Shown here: one piece after another, positions 35,976-45,404 of the stretch
Layout: each line of letters starts with the position of its first letter
How positions within the stretch are numbered: the first letter of the stretch is position 1
Assembly: GCF_019711195.1 (NCBI RefSeq)
Contig: NZ_CP081299.1
Location: forward strand, 6,544,501-6,608,500
DNA: 64,000 nt
Source: Dyadobacter sp. NIV53
Lineage (GTDB): Bacteria; Bacteroidota; Bacteroidia; Cytophagales; Spirosomataceae
Direction of reading: 5' to 3'
Translations under genes and position numbers: made by a program
Notes under the pieces: generated by a model
The model's database searches: none
Seen by the model: only the letters and a program-made list of their open reading frames with translations
What the model was told of the DNA's origin: nothing

Positions 35976-36764
35976 ATGTATAAATTAAATGCTGTTATCA
36001 TCTTCCTTGGTTCGTTTTTCATTCTTTCGAACACAAATCTGGCTCAGGCGCAATCGAAAGGTGTAAAAAATATTGTGCTTGTCCACGGTGCATTTGCAGA
36101 TGGATCGAGCTGGGCCAAAATTATCCCGCTTCTTGAAGCCAAAGGATTAAAGGTTATTGCAGTCCAAAATCCATTAAGTTCTTTAAAAGACGATGTTGCG
36201 GCTGCCAAACGCGCCATTGCACTGATGGATGGGCCGGTTCTGCTGGTTGGTCATTCCTGGGGAGGCGTTGTCATTTCGGAGGCGGGCAATGACCCAAAAG
36301 TAACGCGGCTTTTGTACGTTGCAGCCTTCGCCCCGGACGGTGGCCAGTCATTAAGCGATGTGGCAAAAACTTTGCCTCCCGGGCCGGGAAATAATGAAGT
36401 AAGGCCCGATGCATCCGGATTTCTATCGTTAACACCGAAAGGTATTCATGAAGATTTTGCGCAGGACCTGCCGGAATCAGAACGCAGGATTATTTTAGCT
36501 ACGCAGGGGACCTGGTCCGCCGCAGCACCAGGTGAAAAAATTGCTAAAGCAGCCTGGAAAACCAAACCTTCCTGGTACATAGTTGCCAAAAAAGACCGGA
36601 TGATCAATCCTGATCTGCAACGGAAAATGGCCAAAAATATCAAAGCAACTACCATAGAGCTAAATACCAGTCATGTGCCAATGGTTTCCCAGCCAGCGAA
36701 GGTAGCAGCCTTTATTATTGAAGCCGCCAGTAACATAAGCAACAAGAAACTGGCCTCGAACTAG
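35976..36764 (+). CDS. exported alpha/beta hydrolase
   Basis: 262 residues: signal peptide MYKLNAVIIFLGSFFILSNTNLAQAQ and an alpha/beta-hydrolase of the plant methyl-esterase/salicylate-esterase-like type seen in many bacteria. NIVLVHGAFADGSSWAKIIP (oxyanion loop), nucleophile GHSWGG (Ser in GxSxG), WYIVAKKDRMINPD (acid Asp) and LNTSHVPMVSQP (His). It hydrolyses an ester or amide outside the cytoplasm. Substrate unknown. A possible sigma-54 site lies upstream and a PfkB-like gene follows after 54 bases on the same strand. Confidence 0.9.
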   Translation: MYKLNAVIIFLGSFFILSNTNLAQAQSKGVKNIVLVHGAFADGSSWAKIIPLLEAKGLKVIAVQNPLSSLKDDVAAAKRAIALMDGPVLLVGHSWGGVVISEAGNDPKVTRLLYVAAFAPDGGQSLSDVAKTLPPGPGNNEVRPDASGFLSLTPKGIHEDFAQDLPESERRIILATQGTWSAAAPGEKIAKAAWKTKPSWYIVAKKDRMINPDLQRKMAKNIKATTIELNTSHVPMVSQPAKVAAFIIEAASNISNKKLASN

Positions 36765-36818
36765 CTTGTTTACGAGAGCCGGAAAACCCATAAAAAAAAC
36801 TATTAAATAATTTGAATC

Positions 36819-37826
36819 ATGGAATTACTAAATCTGGAAATGATCAATGCAGGCCCTATTCTTGCCGATCTGCGGTCAAGGATACAAAACTTTGATGTTT
36901 CAGAAACTGTATTTTTAAGCCGCACCAATTCCGGGAATGCGGAGGAACAATCATTATCCGTTCCTGATATAAATGCCTTTAATGTAAGTGAATTTATCCT
37001 TCCCGAAATCCTTCATATGATGGGCATTCGCAGCCTGGCCTTAAACAAGTTGCATGACCTCACTGCACTGGCTAATTTTGATCTTGACATAAAAAATGTT
37101 GCCAGTGAACATTATCCCTGGCATTATCTGCGGAACGAGGGCATCATTACTGAACTGCGCCTGTTATTTCAAAATTGCCGGACTATTGCATTTGATAACT
37201 GGTCAAATCATACCGGAGCTTCCGATTTATGGAGCGGATTGCTGGCAGATGTTATCAGGCCGCTAAAAAAGAAGGATTTTGAATTTATATTTTATTTGGG
37301 TGACCCTCAAAAAAAGCTGTCATTTCAGGTGGATGAAGCTATTGATATTATCAGCGACTTTTCACTTTATGGTCAGGTTACCTTTGCATTGGACGAAAAT
37401 GAAGCCATCAAATTATGGCAGATACTGAATGGAATAGACCTGGATACGACGGATGTAAATCAAAATACCCATGAATTAAACCGGAAATACATTTCGATTT
37501 TCAGAACGATGAATGTTACGCGTTTACTGATTTATTCTGCGTCCAAGGCGATTTTGTTTACCAAACAACGGCAGTTTGTACTGGCCAGGAAAAAGGTTGC
37601 CCCAACGATCGAAATGGCCACGAACGCACGTCAGAATTTTGTTGCAGGTTTCAGCATTGGGTTGTTACTTCAGCTTGATATTGTACATAGCCTTACCCTG
37701 GCTCTGATTGTTTTCGAAAGTTTATCAGAACAAAAAGAACGCATGGATCAGAAGAACCTGCTGGCCCATATTGACCGATGGATTGAAGATCTGCAAAAAC
37801 CGGAAACGATGTATCTATATCAGTAA
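36819..37826 (+). CDS. degenerate PfkB/ribokinase-like protein (no catalytic motif)
   Basis: 335-residue cytosolic protein, not clearly assigned. The C-terminal third follows the ribokinase fold step by step: FRTMNVTRLLIYSASKAILF (where kinases have LGVKxVVVTxGxxGxxxY), VLARKKVAPTIEMATNARQN FVAGFSIGLLL (where kinases have DTTGAGDAFVAGFLxGLL). The catalytic GAGD is replaced by NARQ, so sugar phosphorylation is unlikely. It might bind a nucleoside or sugar as a sensor. The N-terminal half (AGPILADLRSRI, NVSEFILPEIL) shows nothing known. Placed between an esterase gene and a GAF-type sigma-54 activator, so a regulatory role is conceivable. Identity rests on pattern reading only. Confidence 0.55.
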   Translation: MELLNLEMINAGPILADLRSRIQNFDVSETVFLSRTNSGNAEEQSLSVPDINAFNVSEFILPEILHMMGIRSLALNKLHDLTALANFDLDIKNVASEHYPWHYLRNEGIITELRLLFQNCRTIAFDNWSNHTGASDLWSGLLADVIRPLKKKDFEFIFYLGDPQKKLSFQVDEAIDIISDFSLYGQVTFALDENEAIKLWQILNGIDLDTTDVNQNTHELNRKYISIFRTMNVTRLLIYSASKAILFTKQRQFVLARKKVAPTIEMATNARQNFVAGFSIGLLLQLDIVHSLTLALIVFESLSEQKERMDQKNLLAHIDRWIEDLQKPETMYLYQ

Positions 37827-38310
37827 AGCGTTTTAACATCATTTTGTCCTTTCTATTTGACTTATTATAGTCGGACGGAATGATCCGTGGCACGGCTGGA
37901 CGATCCGGCTTTTAACAAAGCTTTATGAATCAGCTGTGCTACGGATTAGGCAATTCCTGGTGGAAAACCTGAATATATCTATCCGGAGTACGACCTGCTT
38001 TACCAGGCCTTACCTGTTTTTGTAGAGGAATTGAGCCGTTCGGGCTTCCTGTGCCAGGTAATGGCTAGCCAAAAGGGACTGATTAAAATGTGATATTAAA
38101 TACGTCGCTTATGTACGGAATGCCTTAGGCTATCGATTGAACGGATTGTTAAAAACGGGAAACTGCGATGTGGCCGGATTCAGTATTTAACGGCTGCCTT
38201 TCAGTCCCTGCAAATAGATATTTGTCCAATTCCGGGATTTTGATTGTCATGTACCGGACAGTATAATAGAACAAGGAGGCGATACCCAAAACATTTAAAT
38301 AAGTAGTAAA
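37827..38310. other. gap with an inverted repeat and possible gene remnants
   Basis: Contains the inverted repeat 37883-37950. Then an open stretch without start codon reading AIPGGKPEYIYPEYDLLYQA, LPVFVEELSRSGF, MASQKGLIKM, stop near 38093, followed in another frame by YVAYVRNALGYRLNGLLKTG and CDVAGFSI. These look like decayed coding sequence but match nothing I know. Confidence 0.4.
37883..37950. repeat. inverted repeat ATCCGTGGCACGGCTG, copy 1
   Basis: ATCCGTGGCACGGCTG (from 37889) pairs with CAGCTGTGCTACGGAT further right with two mismatches, with GGAAT/AATTCC further out. The same arms occur at 57155-57225. It sits just after the PfkB-like gene and could end transcription. Confidence 0.6.
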
Positions 38311-41010
38311 ATGAAAGACTCAGATGAATCAGAGATTAAAGTTGAATACCAATCCACCGATTTCTTTAAAAACCATTCTTTGGGCATCCTGATCAATCCA
38401 ATTGAACAATACGAAAGAGAAAGAAAAATTCTTCTGGATTTAAGCAATGACATTACGAGGGTAAGAGAAAAAAATGACCTGATAACCATATTTTCTTCAC
38501 GGATCAAAGGCCTGTTTTATTTTACACACGCCATAGTCACACTTATAGATGAACGGCAGGAAACCTATACGCCATTTCTTTTGGACCACATTGCGTCGCC
38601 GATTAAGGATCACCGTGAGTATGCCTCACTGATTCACTCGCATTTTCCTTTGAACGAGCCATTCATTGATCAGGTAATGAGTTCTGACGGGCCGGAATTT
38701 TTTCTTCTTGACCAAATTATGGGCCAGCCAGGAAGCCCTGCGTTTTTGAGGGTAAACTATGAAGCCGGCATCAGGGAAATACTGATGACACCTCTGAGAA
38801 GCAAAATGCAGACCATTGGGTTTCTGCATATGTATTCTGACCGAAAAGGTAGTTTCGGCCGTGAATTCAAAGATATTATTAACGGAATAGCACCACTGAT
38901 ATCGAGTGCAGTTTCCAATATTATCAAAAACGAAGAGATCACTTACAAAGAAAGGGTTAATGAAGTCCTGTTATCTTTAAGTAACGACATGGTGACGGTA
39001 CGCGACCGGAAAGGCCTTTTGCAAGTGATCAATTTTGGCCTTAAAAAACTGATTCCCTTCACCCATAGCGTTATGACGGTACTGGATCAAAGCGGTGAAA
39101 CCTACAACGCTTTTTTGACGGATACCGAATCCAAACCCAGGGAATTTTCAAAATACACTGAGGCAATTTCAAACCCTTATCCGGTCAGTGACGGCATTTA
39201 TGATGTAGCATCGCATTCTGATAAGCCGGTTGTTTTGAATATGAAATCCTTTGATATCAATAAGGTACCGCTTTGGTTCAGGCTTAATTATGTGGCCGGT
39301 GCCAGAGAATTGGTGATTAAAGCACTTCCGGATGAAGGGACAGCGAAGCACAGCCTGATCTTGTTTGCAAACAGGGAAAATACTTTTGATGCTAAATCGA
39401 TCAGTATTATTGAGCGGATTTCCAGCCAGCTTTCTACCGCCGCAAGTAACATTTCTGCCAATGAAAAAATCCTGAGCAAGGAACAGGAAAAATCCTTTTT
39501 GCTTGATTTTAGTCAGGATATTGCCGGGGTACGAACAAAAGATGATCTGGAAGAAGCCATATCCAGCGTATTGCAGAGCGTGCTGAATATCAGGTTATCC
39601 ATGATCCGTATCATAGAAGATGATGGTGTAACCCTGAGCCCTTACATGTATGACAAAAATATGTTCTACGGTGAGGAACCCATTTTCAAAGAACTGGCGT
39701 CAAAAAATATAAGTATTGATGAATACCTGACGGCCAAAGTGCTCAATAGCAAACATCCGGTTATTTTCAATATTGCAGAAGAGGAGAGAAAGGGAAACAG
39801 TGCCAAATATATTTATTTCTGGAAAAAAGCAGGGCTGAAAAATGCCTACGGAGCAGCCCTTCGTGTTGGCAATCAAAATCTGGGAACGCTATGGCTCCTG
39901 ACCGATGAAGTAAACCTGACACTTCTTAAAGGGATCTGTGCCCAGATATCAATTGCTATTTCCAATATCAGGGCAAACGAAAAGGTACTGACCTATAAAC
40001 AAATGCTGGAAGTGGAAAATGATCATTTGAAGGAGCAGATCCAGACAATCTACAATTTTTCTGAAATTGTTGGCAGCGGTGCCGAAATGCAGAAAGTGTA
40101 TCATTTGATATCACTGGTTGCTGAATCCAAATCGTCGGTGTTGCTGCTTGGGGAAACCGGTACCGGTAAGGAACTGATTGCCCGTGCAGTCCATAATGCA
40201 TCTCCGCGAAAAAATAAGCTGATGATCAAGGTCAATTGTGCGGCTTTACCTGCCAATTTGATTGAAAGTGAATTGTTTGGCCATGAAAAAGGCGCTTTTA
40301 CAGGAGCCACAGACCGGCGGATCGGAAAGTTCGAACTGGCCAATAACAGCACCTTATTTCTGGATGAAATTGGTGAAATGCCATTGGAAGCCCAGGTAAA
40401 ACTGCTGCGGGTGATCCAGGAAAAAGAGCTGGAAAGGGTAGGAGGGAAAAGCACCATCAGTGTTGATGTGAGGATTATTGCAGCCACAAACCGCGATTTG
40501 GAAGAAGAGGTAAAAGCGGGCAGGTTCAGGTCTGACCTCTTTTACCGTTTAAATGTTTTCCCCATAAATCTTCCTCCGTTAAGGGACCGTCCTGAGGACA
40601 TTGCCCCTCTTGCCCACTTTTTTGTGGGACGTTACAGCAAGAATGCAGGTAGAAAAGTAAACGCAATTTCACCAAAGGTCATACAGGAATTAAAAAGTTA
40701 TTTGTGGCCGGGAAATGTCAGGGAACTGGAACACCTTATTGAGCGAAGCGTTTTGCTAACCAATGAAACGGTACTTCGCGAAGTCCATCTGCCCAAGGAT
40801 CGTAAAGAGACTAAAAATGAAGAGGTGGCCCTTGCAAGCAGAACGCTCGAAGAGGTAGAGCGGACCTATATTATTGATATCATCAAACGGTGCAGCGGAA
40901 AGTTATCAGGAAAGGGCGGAGCTGCCGAATATCTGGATATCCCGGCGACAACACTGCACTCAAAAATTAAAAAGCTGGAAATAAACAAAGCGGAGTATTT
41001 TTCAATATAA
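38311..41010 (+). CDS. sigma-54-dependent regulator with three GAF-like domains
   Basis: 899 residues. Three consecutive GAF-like segments (about 35-205, 215-385, 390-560; each opens with a helix such as LLDLSNDITRVREKNDL, VLLSLSNDMVTVRDRKGL, LLDFSQDIAGVRTKDDL, so they are internal duplications). Then an AAA+ domain (about 590-810: GETGTGKE, GAFTGA, NSTLFLDEIGEMP) and a Fis-type helix-turn-helix (about 860-890, GGAAEYLDIPATTLHSKI). There is no receiver domain, so it probably senses a small molecule or redox state through the GAFs and activates sigma-54 promoters. The AAA+ part is close to that of the response regulator at 33298. The strong sigma-54 site at 45405 is a candidate target. Confidence 0.94.
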   Translation: MKDSDESEIKVEYQSTDFFKNHSLGILINPIEQYERERKILLDLSNDITRVREKNDLITIFSSRIKGLFYFTHAIVTLIDERQETYTPFLLDHIASPIKDHREYASLIHSHFPLNEPFIDQVMSSDGPEFFLLDQIMGQPGSPAFLRVNYEAGIREILMTPLRSKMQTIGFLHMYSDRKGSFGREFKDIINGIAPLISSAVSNIIKNEEITYKERVNEVLLSLSNDMVTVRDRKGLLQVINFGLKKLIPFTHSVMTVLDQSGETYNAFLTDTESKPREFSKYTEAISNPYPVSDGIYDVASHSDKPVVLNMKSFDINKVPLWFRLNYVAGARELVIKALPDEGTAKHSLILFANRENTFDAKSISIIERISSQLSTAASNISANEKILSKEQEKSFLLDFSQDIAGVRTKDDLEEAISSVLQSVLNIRLSMIRIIEDDGVTLSPYMYDKNMFYGEEPIFKELASKNISIDEYLTAKVLNSKHPVIFNIAEEERKGNSAKYIYFWKKAGLKNAYGAALRVGNQNLGTLWLLTDEVNLTLLKGICAQISIAISNIRANEKVLTYKQMLEVENDHLKEQIQTIYNFSEIVGSGAEMQKVYHLISLVAESKSSVLLLGETGTGKELIARAVHNASPRKNKLMIKVNCAALPANLIESELFGHEKGAFTGATDRRIGKFELANNSTLFLDEIGEMPLEAQVKLLRVIQEKELERVGGKSTISVDVRIIAATNRDLEEEVKAGRFRSDLFYRLNVFPINLPPLRDRPEDIAPLAHFFVGRYSKNAGRKVNAISPKVIQELKSYLWPGNVRELEHLIERSVLLTNETVLREVHLPKDRKETKNEEVALASRTLEEVERTYIIDIIKRCSGKLSGKGGAAEYLDIPATTLHSKIKKLEINKAEYFSI

Positions 41011-41078
41011 CCAGGTTCGGTCCGGTTTGGGAACAAGAGCTGTTTCAATAATAAAATTCAATAAAAATATTTCATAAA

Positions 41079-41542
41079 TTGAACCTGAACCTTGTGTACG
41101 AATTGATACAGACAACAGATGATTTTATCCAGCTCTTTCTAAGATTGGTTGCTGGTATAATTATCTTTCCTTATGGAATGCAAAAATTACTGGGCTGGTT
41201 TAATGATTTTGGCGGCGGCGTTGGTATTCGTGAATCGTTGTTACGGATCAGACAAAAAAATGTCCCGGTTTTCATTGGCTGGCTGATCATAATTGGCCAG
41301 TCATTTGGGAGTATAGCTTTGATATTGGGTTGTTTTGGAAGATTAGCCGCTTTGGGGAATTTTATCATATTTACAGGAGCGCTCATTACGCACTCAGCGG
41401 ATGGCTGGACAATGAATTGGTCAGGTAAAAAAAAGGGGAAGGTATCGAATATTTTATACTGCTGCTTTCCTTGCTTCTGGTTATAATAATCAAAGGAAGC
41501 GGAGCTTTTTCAGTTGATCTGTGGCTTTATATGCGTAATTAA
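41079..41542 (+). CDS. DoxX family membrane protein, C-terminus frameshifted in a homopolymer
   Basis: Four-helix membrane protein of the DoxX family (VAGIIIFPYGMQKLLGWF, GWLIIIGQSFGSIALILG, FIIFTGALITH). In the first frame it stops at 41486 after NWSGKKKGKV. One base off, the sequence continues EGIEYFILLLSLLLVIIIKG and SGAFSVDLWLYMRN to a stop at 41540-41542, which is the expected last helix. The break lies in A8G4 at about 41427-41438. Start taken as TTG 41079, and GTG 41093 is another choice. Either a genuine mutation, slippage switch or a base-calling error. Confidence 0.82.
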
Positions 41543-41553
41543 TTACATAAAAT

Positions 41554-41619
41554 AAAAACCGTATATCTGGCTAAAACCAATTGTTGCCTTGATTGGATTT
41601 TAGCCTGATATACGGTTTT
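41554..41619. terminator. bidirectional terminator between doxX-like and GAPDH genes
   Basis: AAAACCGTATATCtGGCTAA pairs with TTAGCCtGATATACGGTTTT in a long stem around a 20-base loop, itself containing CCAAT/ATTGG. A-rich on the left and T-rich on the right, suitable for both converging transcripts. Confidence 0.9.
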
Positions 41620-41644
41620 CTGTATGGTTTGAAGCCGGGCTCGT

Positions 41645-42646
41645 TTAAATTTTTTGCGAGATAAACTGCGCCACTTCGGCTAACCTGCTCGTGAATCCCC
41701 ACTCGTTATCATACCAGGTAGCGATTGAAAGCAGCTCCCCCTGTTTAACCGTCAGAGGTAAATCGATGATCGAAGAATGCGGGTCACCTACTATGCGTGC
41801 CGACGTCCATTCTTCTTCCAATACATCAAGAACGCCTTTTAGCGGTTCCTCCTTTGCAGCTTTGCGGAAAGCTTCGTTGACCTGTTCGACGGTACATTCC
41901 TTCTCTGTTACCAGATTAAGTTCTGCGATGCTTCCAGTGCGGGTTGGTACCCGGTATGCTTTGCCGGTAATCTGCAGGTCTTTCCATATGAACTGTAGCG
42001 CACGGGCAGCACCGGATGCCGACGGAATAATGTTTTCAGCCGCCGCCCAGGAATCACGATGGTCTTTCATTGGCTGGTCCGTCAGTGACTGCGTATTGGT
42101 GTAGGAGTGCACGGTTGAAAACAAGCCATATTTGATTCCGAAATTGTCAAGAATAACCTTAACCGCAGCGGCAAGTGCATTGGTTGTACAGCTTCCCATA
42201 CTGATGATTTTATGTGAAGACGGATCGAATGTTTCCAGGTTTATGCCTTTGAGAAGTACCGCATCACAATCCTGTAATGATTTACTGGCCGCACTTATAA
42301 GCACATATTTTGCTCCCCTGTCGATGTGCGCCTGTGCTCCTGCACGTGTTGTTGCGCGTCCGGTACAATCGACCACAATGTCCACACCAAGTGCATTCCA
42401 GTCCGGAACCTCTGTTTTCGAGTTTACGTATTTAATCCTTTTATCACCAATCAAAATGTCATCTCCTTCTGTCGAAACCTTCTCGCCGAAGCGGCCGTAA
42501 TTGGTGTCCACGCTGAACAGCGAAGCAAGAATTTTGACATCATGGATATCGGAAACGGATACAGGAACGAAAAGTTTGTTTTCAAGTGCAATACGTAAGA
42601 ACTGACGGCCAATGCGGCCAAAACCATAGAGAGCAATGTTTGCCAT
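41645..42646 (-). CDS. gap: type I glyceraldehyde-3-phosphate dehydrogenase
   Basis: 333 residues, central glycolysis and gluconeogenesis: oxidative phosphorylation of glyceraldehyde 3-phosphate with NAD. Seen: GFGRIGRQFLR (NAD-binding), MGSCTTNALAA with catalytic Cys153 (most bacterial enzymes read ASCTTNCLAP), FSTVHSYTNTQ with His180, SASGAARAL, RVPTRTGSI and WYDNEWGF near the end. The altered residues around the Cys suggest a divergent paralogue, and a more canonical copy may exist elsewhere in the genome. Transcribed alone, ending at the bidirectional terminator. Confidence 0.95.
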   Translation of the reverse strand: MANIALYGFGRIGRQFLRIALENKLFVPVSVSDIHDVKILASLFSVDTNYGRFGEKVSTEGDDILIGDKRIKYVNSKTEVPDWNALGVDIVVDCTGRATTRAGAQAHIDRGAKYVLISAASKSLQDCDAVLLKGINLETFDPSSHKIISMGSCTTNALAAAVKVILDNFGIKYGLFSTVHSYTNTQSLTDQPMKDHRDSWAAAENIIPSASGAARALQFIWKDLQITGKAYRVPTRTGSIAELNLVTEKECTVEQVNEAFRKAAKEEPLKGVLDVLEEEWTSARIVGDPHSSIIDLPLTVKQGELLSIATWYDNEWGFTSRLAEVAQFISQKI

Positions 42647-42808
42647 AACGCTGAAGTTTTTTAGGATTTAAAATCAATCAGGTAAAAGTTAACAAAAAAA
42701 TCAGTTGTTAACAATTTTGTGGGAAATTTTGATGGTAAAGAAGCTTTATTCCAAAAGACGTTTGGACTAATGCAACCAGTTGACTGCAAGTCGATATTGC
42801 TGCATCTG

Positions 42809-43612
42809 TTATTTAAGATCAGTCGGTGTATAACCGAAATGTTTTTTGAACGCAAAAGAAAAGTGCGAAAGATCTTCGAAACCCGTTTCAAGATATACGT
42901 CAATTGGTTTTCGTTTCTTTTCAGATAACTGATAATGTGCAAGTTCCAGTCTTTTTTGAATTATCCACTTTTGAGGTGTAGTCCTGAATTCCTTTTTAAA
43001 ATCACGTTTAAAAGTGGTCAGACTTCTTCCTGTCAGGTAACCGAATTTTTCCATTGGCATATTAAACATAAAGTTCTTCTCCATAAAATCCGCAAGCTGA
43101 ATTTTGTAAGGCTGGGTAAAATCCGCCAGGAGATTGTCTATGTCTTTATCGATGATCCGAAGAATCGTCAGGGCTTCCTCTATCTTCACGGATACGATTT
43201 TTTCCGGCAGCTCACTTTCCAAGTCAAAATAGGGAATCAGAGAAGCAAAGAAACTTTCCAACAGCGGATGTTTTTCAAAGGTTTTGATTTTATGGGTATG
43301 CGGTTCAGTTAGCTGAATTTGATTTTTGGTATAAAACTCCTTTAATCTTTGGGGCGTAAAAAATATAACCACCGCTTTATACGGCTGTCCGTCTTTTGGG
43401 TTTTTGATGAGTGTGGATAATTGATTGCAAGGAAATAGCAGCGTTTCTCCCGGCCCGAAAGTATAGGTTTTATCAGCCTGAATCACCTTCATTTCACCCG
43501 AAATTATTCGTGCAAATGAATGGTGCTCCAAAGCAATTTCGTCTTTAAAGTATTTCTCTTCTATACACGATAAAAGAATCTCGGCATAGTCGCTTTGTTG
43601 TATTCCAGCCAT
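42809..43612 (-). CDS. AraC family transcriptional regulator
   Basis: About 267 residues: a cupin-like N-terminal sensing domain (ARIISGEMKVIQADKTYTFG, then LLFPCNQLSTLIKNP) and a C-terminal AraC DNA-binding domain (MPMEKFGYLTGRSLTTFKRD and YLETGFEDLSHFSFAFKKHF). The start ATG 43612 opens MAGIQQSDYAE. It ends the minus-strand run VOC-SDR-AraC with a 49-base gap, so it probably controls that operon, possibly through the inverted repeat at 45304. Paralogue of the AraC protein at 27570. Confidence 0.92.
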   Translation of the reverse strand: MAGIQQSDYAEILLSCIEEKYFKDEIALEHHSFARIISGEMKVIQADKTYTFGPGETLLFPCNQLSTLIKNPKDGQPYKAVVIFFTPQRLKEFYTKNQIQLTEPHTHKIKTFEKHPLLESFFASLIPYFDLESELPEKIVSVKIEEALTILRIIDKDIDNLLADFTQPYKIQLADFMEKNFMFNMPMEKFGYLTGRSLTTFKRDFKKEFRTTPQKWIIQKRLELAHYQLSEKKRKPIDVYLETGFEDLSHFSFAFKKHFGYTPTDLK

Positions 43613-43661
43613 AAAGTTGAAAAACACAAAGCTACGAAAAATAGCTGTTGGGTGTTGGCGG

Positions 43662-44705
43662 TCAGCTTTTGGCTAATTCAAATTTTACACCTGTTAATTC
43701 TTCACTTAATATCCAAAGCTTCCCGGCGGATTCTTCATCCAATGCGTAAGGCATAACATCTTTCATCATGGTCGAACCATCCAGGTTTTCTACTGCATCA
43801 CCGGCTTGTGAATTGTCCAATTTTGCTATGTCTGCATTTTCACAATAAACGCCGCCTATATCGTTGAGTTGCGGACTTGTAGCACACCACACCGTTGTTG
43901 AAGCGCCTTGTGATAGTGATTTTAATCCTTTTGAAGGATCATTAATAAAGTCACCGTTTTCATCAAAAACACCATAAGATACCAGGTCTTCATGTGGTAC
44001 ATTTCTGCCGAGTTCGGTTTCTGAAATGATTCCAGGATGTAATGAATATGAACGAACACCATCGTGTTTTCCCCTGTTGTCCAGCTCCACAGAAAAAAGA
44101 ATACTGGCAGTCTTGGATTGACCATAAGCTGAAAAGGATTCAAATTCTCTGTTGACAAAATGAGGGTCCTCGAATACAAAAGGTGAAAAGTGATGTCCCC
44201 ACGATGAAACATTGACAACCCTGGCTCCATCAGCTTTTACCAATGCGCTCCAAAGCCTTGCGGTCAATTGAAAATGTCCCAGATAATTGGTAGAAAGCTG
44301 CGATTCATATCCGCGATCATCACGTTGTAACGGCACCCACATAATACCCGCATTGTTGATGAGCAAATGCAGAGGCCGGTCCGAAGCCAGGAATTTTTCT
44401 GCAAATGCATCAATTGAATTCGGGTCCATCAAATCCATTGATTCCAGTTCTACGTTGTCAACTCCCTCCAGACTCTTTTTTGCTTTCTCTACATTCCTTG
44501 CAGGAACAATAACTTTTGCCCCGGCCGACACCAGGGCTTTAACTGTTTCTAATCCTATCCCTGCATAACCACCCGTTACGATGGCCGTCTTTCCGGTAAG
44601 GTTTATTCCTCTAATTACATCATTTGTGGTAGATGCAGCTGTAAATCCTGAACCAATCGGTTGCTGTAATGCTCCCTGGTAATTAATTTTTTCGATTTGA
44701 ATCAT
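43662..44705 (-). CDS. SDR family NAD(P)-dependent oxidoreductase
   Basis: About 347 residues, retinol-dehydrogenase/WW-domain-oxidoreductase-like SDR with the complete set of motifs: TGGYAGIGLET (TGxxxGIG), NNAGIM, YGQSK with catalytic Tyr-x3-Lys, then LHPGII. An insertion after LGRNVPHED lengthens the protein beyond a classical SDR. The frame is open far upstream to 44897, but the ATG at 44705 (MIQIEKINYQG) avoids overlapping the VOC gene and leaves a 13-base gap. Substrate unknown. Member of the VOC-SDR-AraC operon. Confidence 0.92.
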   Translation of the reverse strand: MIQIEKINYQGALQQPIGSGFTAASTTNDVIRGINLTGKTAIVTGGYAGIGLETVKALVSAGAKVIVPARNVEKAKKSLEGVDNVELESMDLMDPNSIDAFAEKFLASDRPLHLLINNAGIMWVPLQRDDRGYESQLSTNYLGHFQLTARLWSALVKADGARVVNVSSWGHHFSPFVFEDPHFVNREFESFSAYGQSKTASILFSVELDNRGKHDGVRSYSLHPGIISETELGRNVPHEDLVSYGVFDENGDFINDPSKGLKSLSQGASTTVWCATSPQLNDIGGVYCENADIAKLDNSQAGDAVENLDGSTMMKDVMPYALDEESAGKLWILSEELTGVKFELAKS

Positions 44706-44718
44706 CGGATTTTTTGAT

Positions 44719-45096
44719 TTAGCTTTTGTGTACAAGCTCGATTTCATAACCGTCTGGATCAAGTATCCATGCGGCATAGTAGCCAGGATAATATTCCGGG
44801 AAAATTCTTGGTGAATACCTGGTTTTAGCTCCGGCGGCAACGGCGGCTTCATAAAACGCATCAACTTCGGAGTGGTCTTTTGCAACAAATCCAACATGCA
44901 CAGCTTCGGAATTGGCCTTTCCTTCTTTCAGCCATAAAAAGATGCTGTTACCATCACCAAAACCCTTCAAATCGGGATGGCCGTCTTCCCCTTTAAAATC
45001 CATTGCCATTGTAATGCCAAGTGGTTTTAATGCCTGGGTATAAAAAGCGACTGAGCGCTCGAAATTGCTTACTGTAAGTATGACGTGGTCGATCAT
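44719..45096 (-). CDS. VOC family protein (glyoxalase-like)
   Basis: 125-residue vicinal-oxygen-chelate fold protein: MIDHVILTVSNFERSVAFYT at the start (metal-ligand His4), VHVGFVAKDHSEVDAFYEAA in the second half, and ILDPDGYEIELVH at the end with the Glu ligand. Members include glyoxalase I, dioxygenases and resistance proteins, and this small type is usually uncharacterised. First gene of the operon with the SDR and AraC genes. Confidence 0.9.
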   Translation of the reverse strand: MIDHVILTVSNFERSVAFYTQALKPLGITMAMDFKGEDGHPDLKGFGDGNSIFLWLKEGKANSEAVHVGFVAKDHSEVDAFYEAAVAAGAKTRYSPRIFPEYYPGYYAAWILDPDGYEIELVHKS

Positions 45097-45303
45097 TTTT
45101 TTTGATTTTTTGCTTGCACAAAGGTACGTTGTGTTAAACCAGCGGGTTTTGTTATAAGGGCCGATTTTGCTTTGTTGAGAGGGCCGCCATATTGAGGTAT
45201 GGCATTTGGAAGGTTCACGGCTGATGTTTGGGAATTACATATGGCTGCATGAATTTCCTGCATTTTTTGATATGCTTTTATCAATAATTCTCTTTAAAAA
45301 TTC

Positions 45304-45347
45304 AACTGTATTTAGCCACCGAAGAAGTTATTTGACTGAATACAGTT
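45304..45347. promoter_or_regulatory. inverted repeat AACTGTATT/AATACAGTT, candidate operator
   Basis: AACTGTATT (45304-45312) and AATACAGTT (45339-45347), 26 bases apart. The 19-mer TGACTGAATACAGTTAAAA covering the right arm (45333-45351) is repeated exactly at 49381-49399. A regulator shared by both places is a fair guess. Confidence 0.5.
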
Positions 45348-45404
45348 AAAATAAAAGCTGTCTATTTTCGGTAACTATCTGTTTATGAGTTAGATATACC
45401 TTTG

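Noticed and set aside
45093..45284. 63-codon minus frame upstream of the VOC gene
   Set aside because: Extends into the VOC start and covers the promoter area. No family features.
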